Source: Actinomycetota bacterium
Lineage (GTDB): Bacteria; Desulfobacterota; Deferrimicrobia; Deferrimicrobiales; Deferrimicrobiaceae
Length of the DNA stretch: 7,202 nucleotides
Assembly: GCA_016844415.1 (NCBI GenBank)
Contig: JAENIX010000183.1
Location: 1-7,202, forward strand
Direction of reading: 5' to 3'
A program made the translations under genes and the position numbers. The notes under the pieces are model-generated. The model saw only the letters and a program-made list of their open reading frames with translations. It was not told the DNA's origin and did no database searches. Below, piece after piece: positions 6,297-7,202 of this stretch. Position 1 is the stretch's first letter. Each line of letters begins with the position of its first letter.

Positions 6297-7202
6297 TCAG
6301 GCCTCCATTGGCTGTCCGGGTTCAGGGACGTCGGCGGTCCAGCCGAAGCGATCCCGCAGCGTTTGCGCAAATCCGAGCGAGACCGACTCCTCGCCGTGCG
6401 CCACGAAGACCCTCCCGGGGGCGGCGCGCAGATTTCCGGCCCATGCGAGAAGGTCGTCCCGGTCGGCGTGAGCCGACAGCCCGCCGATCGTGTAGACGTC
6501 CGCGGCCACCGTGATGTCCTCGCCCAGGACCCGGACCCATTTGGCCCCGTCGACGATCCTGCGGCCGAGCGTCCCCTCCGCCTGGAAACCGACGATGACG
6601 ACGCTGCACTCCTTCCGCCAAAGGTTGTGCTTGAGATGGTGCTTGATCCTCCCCGCCTCGCACATCCCGCTACCCGCAAGGATGATCCCCCCTCCCCGGA
6701 GGGAGTTGAGCGCCATCGATTCCTCGGTGCTCTCCGTCATGACCACGCGCAGGGCGTCCTTATGCTCATCCAGCCACTTCATCGCCACCAGCATCTCCGC
6801 GTCGAAGCACTCCGGGTGGCGCATGGTGATCCGCGTGGCCTTCGCGGCCAACGGCGAATCGATGTAGAGCGTCAAACCTTTCAGCCTCCCTTTGCGGGTG
6901 AGGTCGGCCAGAAGGTAAAGAATGTCCTGCGCGCGGCCCACCGCAAAGGCGGGGATGATGACGTTGCCGCCTTTCCGCTGTATCGTGTCGGTGACCGCGT
7001 GGACGAACTCCTCGATCGTCCCCTCCATCCCCTTGTGCACGCGGTTCCCGTACGTGGACTCGATAACCAGCATGTCGGCGTTGGCTACCGGCGCCGGGTC
7101 CCGCACGATGGGGAGGCCCCTGTGCCCCAGGTCTCCCGTGAAAACAAGCGTACGGTCCCGCGCGCCCTCCCGGACCGAGACCGACACGATCGCCGAGCCG
7201 AG
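6297..7202 (-). CDS. Beta-CASP/RMMBL metallo-beta-lactamase RNase (CPSF73/YSH1-like), 5' end missing
   Basis: This is an MBL-fold hydrolase of the RNA-processing type, related to CPSF73/YSH1 and bacterial enzymes such as Thermus TTHA0252, which cut RNA with a two-zinc centre. The window holds the last 301 residues; the HxHxDH zinc motif and the start lie beyond the right edge. The first visible residues, LGSAIVSVSVREG, match the block after the DAGH motif. Then come the zinc-bridging aspartate in FTGDLG, the beta-CASP entry motif ESTYGNR (about residues 48-54 of the visible part), IPAFAVGRAQDILYLL, SGMCEAGRIKHHL with its conserved histidines, and GFQAEGTLGRRI. The C-terminal RMMBL part shows GGLSAHADRDDLLAW and VFVAHGEE. 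It ends with TGA at 6299-6297, 11 nt before SCO. It is not a usual oxidase-operon member, so its link to the operon may be only positional. The substrate cannot be told from sequence. Confidence 0.92.
   Translation of the reverse strand, partial: LGSAIVSVSVREGARDRTLVFTGDLGHRGLPIVRDPAPVANADMLVIESTYGNRVHKGMEGTIEEFVHAVTDTIQRKGGNVIIPAFAVGRAQDILYLLADLTRKGRLKGLTLYIDSPLAAKATRITMRHPECFDAEMLVAMKWLDEHKDALRVVMTESTEESMALNSLRGGGIILAGSGMCEAGRIKHHLKHNLWRKECSVVIVGFQAEGTLGRRIVDGAKWVRVLGEDITVAADVYTIGGLSAHADRDDLLAWAGNLRAAPGRVFVAHGEESVSLGFAQTLRDRFGWTADVPEPGQPMEA

Overview
The window is a high-GC bacterial sequence carrying most of an aerobic respiratory operon: a caa3-type (A-family) cytochrome c oxidase with its assembly and heme A genes. 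Every gene I can support lies on the minus strand, so transcription runs from the right edge to the left. The layout SCO - subunit II with a fused cytochrome c - subunit I - subunit III - subunit IV - heme A synthase - heme O synthase, together with an A2-type (YSHP) subunit I, is the kind of cluster found in Geobacter-like and other former Deltaproteobacteria and in some related phyla. I cannot fix the lineage from sequence alone.

Region by region in transcription order: (1) 7202-6297, the C-terminal two thirds of a beta-CASP/RMMBL metallo-beta-lactamase RNase, cut by the right edge. (2) 6285-5507, a SCO1/SenC copper chaperone broken by a small frameshifting loss that removes its CxxxC copper site. 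(3) 5510-4569, coxB, intact. (4) 4489-2822, coxA, intact. (5) 2829-2369, coxC, which lacks two short conserved segments, one with a frameshift. (6) 2361-2083, the small subunit IV, intact. (7) 2054-1185, ctaA, intact. (8) 1197-359, ctaB/cyoE, broken by another short frameshifting loss. (9) 358-103, an AT-richer spacer with a good sigma70-like promoter pointing left. (10) 102-1, the first 34 codons of an unrecognised gene running off the left edge.

How the genes fit together: ctaB makes heme O from protoheme, ctaA oxidises heme O to heme A for CoxA, and SCO normally helps load the CuA site of CoxB. CoxB takes electrons from its own C-terminal cytochrome c domain and passes them to CoxA, which reduces O2 to water and pumps protons. 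CoxC and subunit IV are integral membrane accessory subunits. Tight spacing and overlaps (ATGA at SCO/coxB, 8 nt at coxA/coxC, 13 nt at ctaA/ctaB) indicate one translationally coupled operon.

The main oddity is four independent losses of what I estimate as roughly 60-90 nt each, in three genes (two in coxC), inside reading frames that otherwise look well conserved and free of nonsense codons. They would disable SCO, coxC and ctaB while coxA, coxB, subunit IV and ctaA remain whole. Either the operon is in very recent decay or, more probably, the assembly closed small gaps wrongly. I see no evidence for a new defence, mobile or RNA system here.
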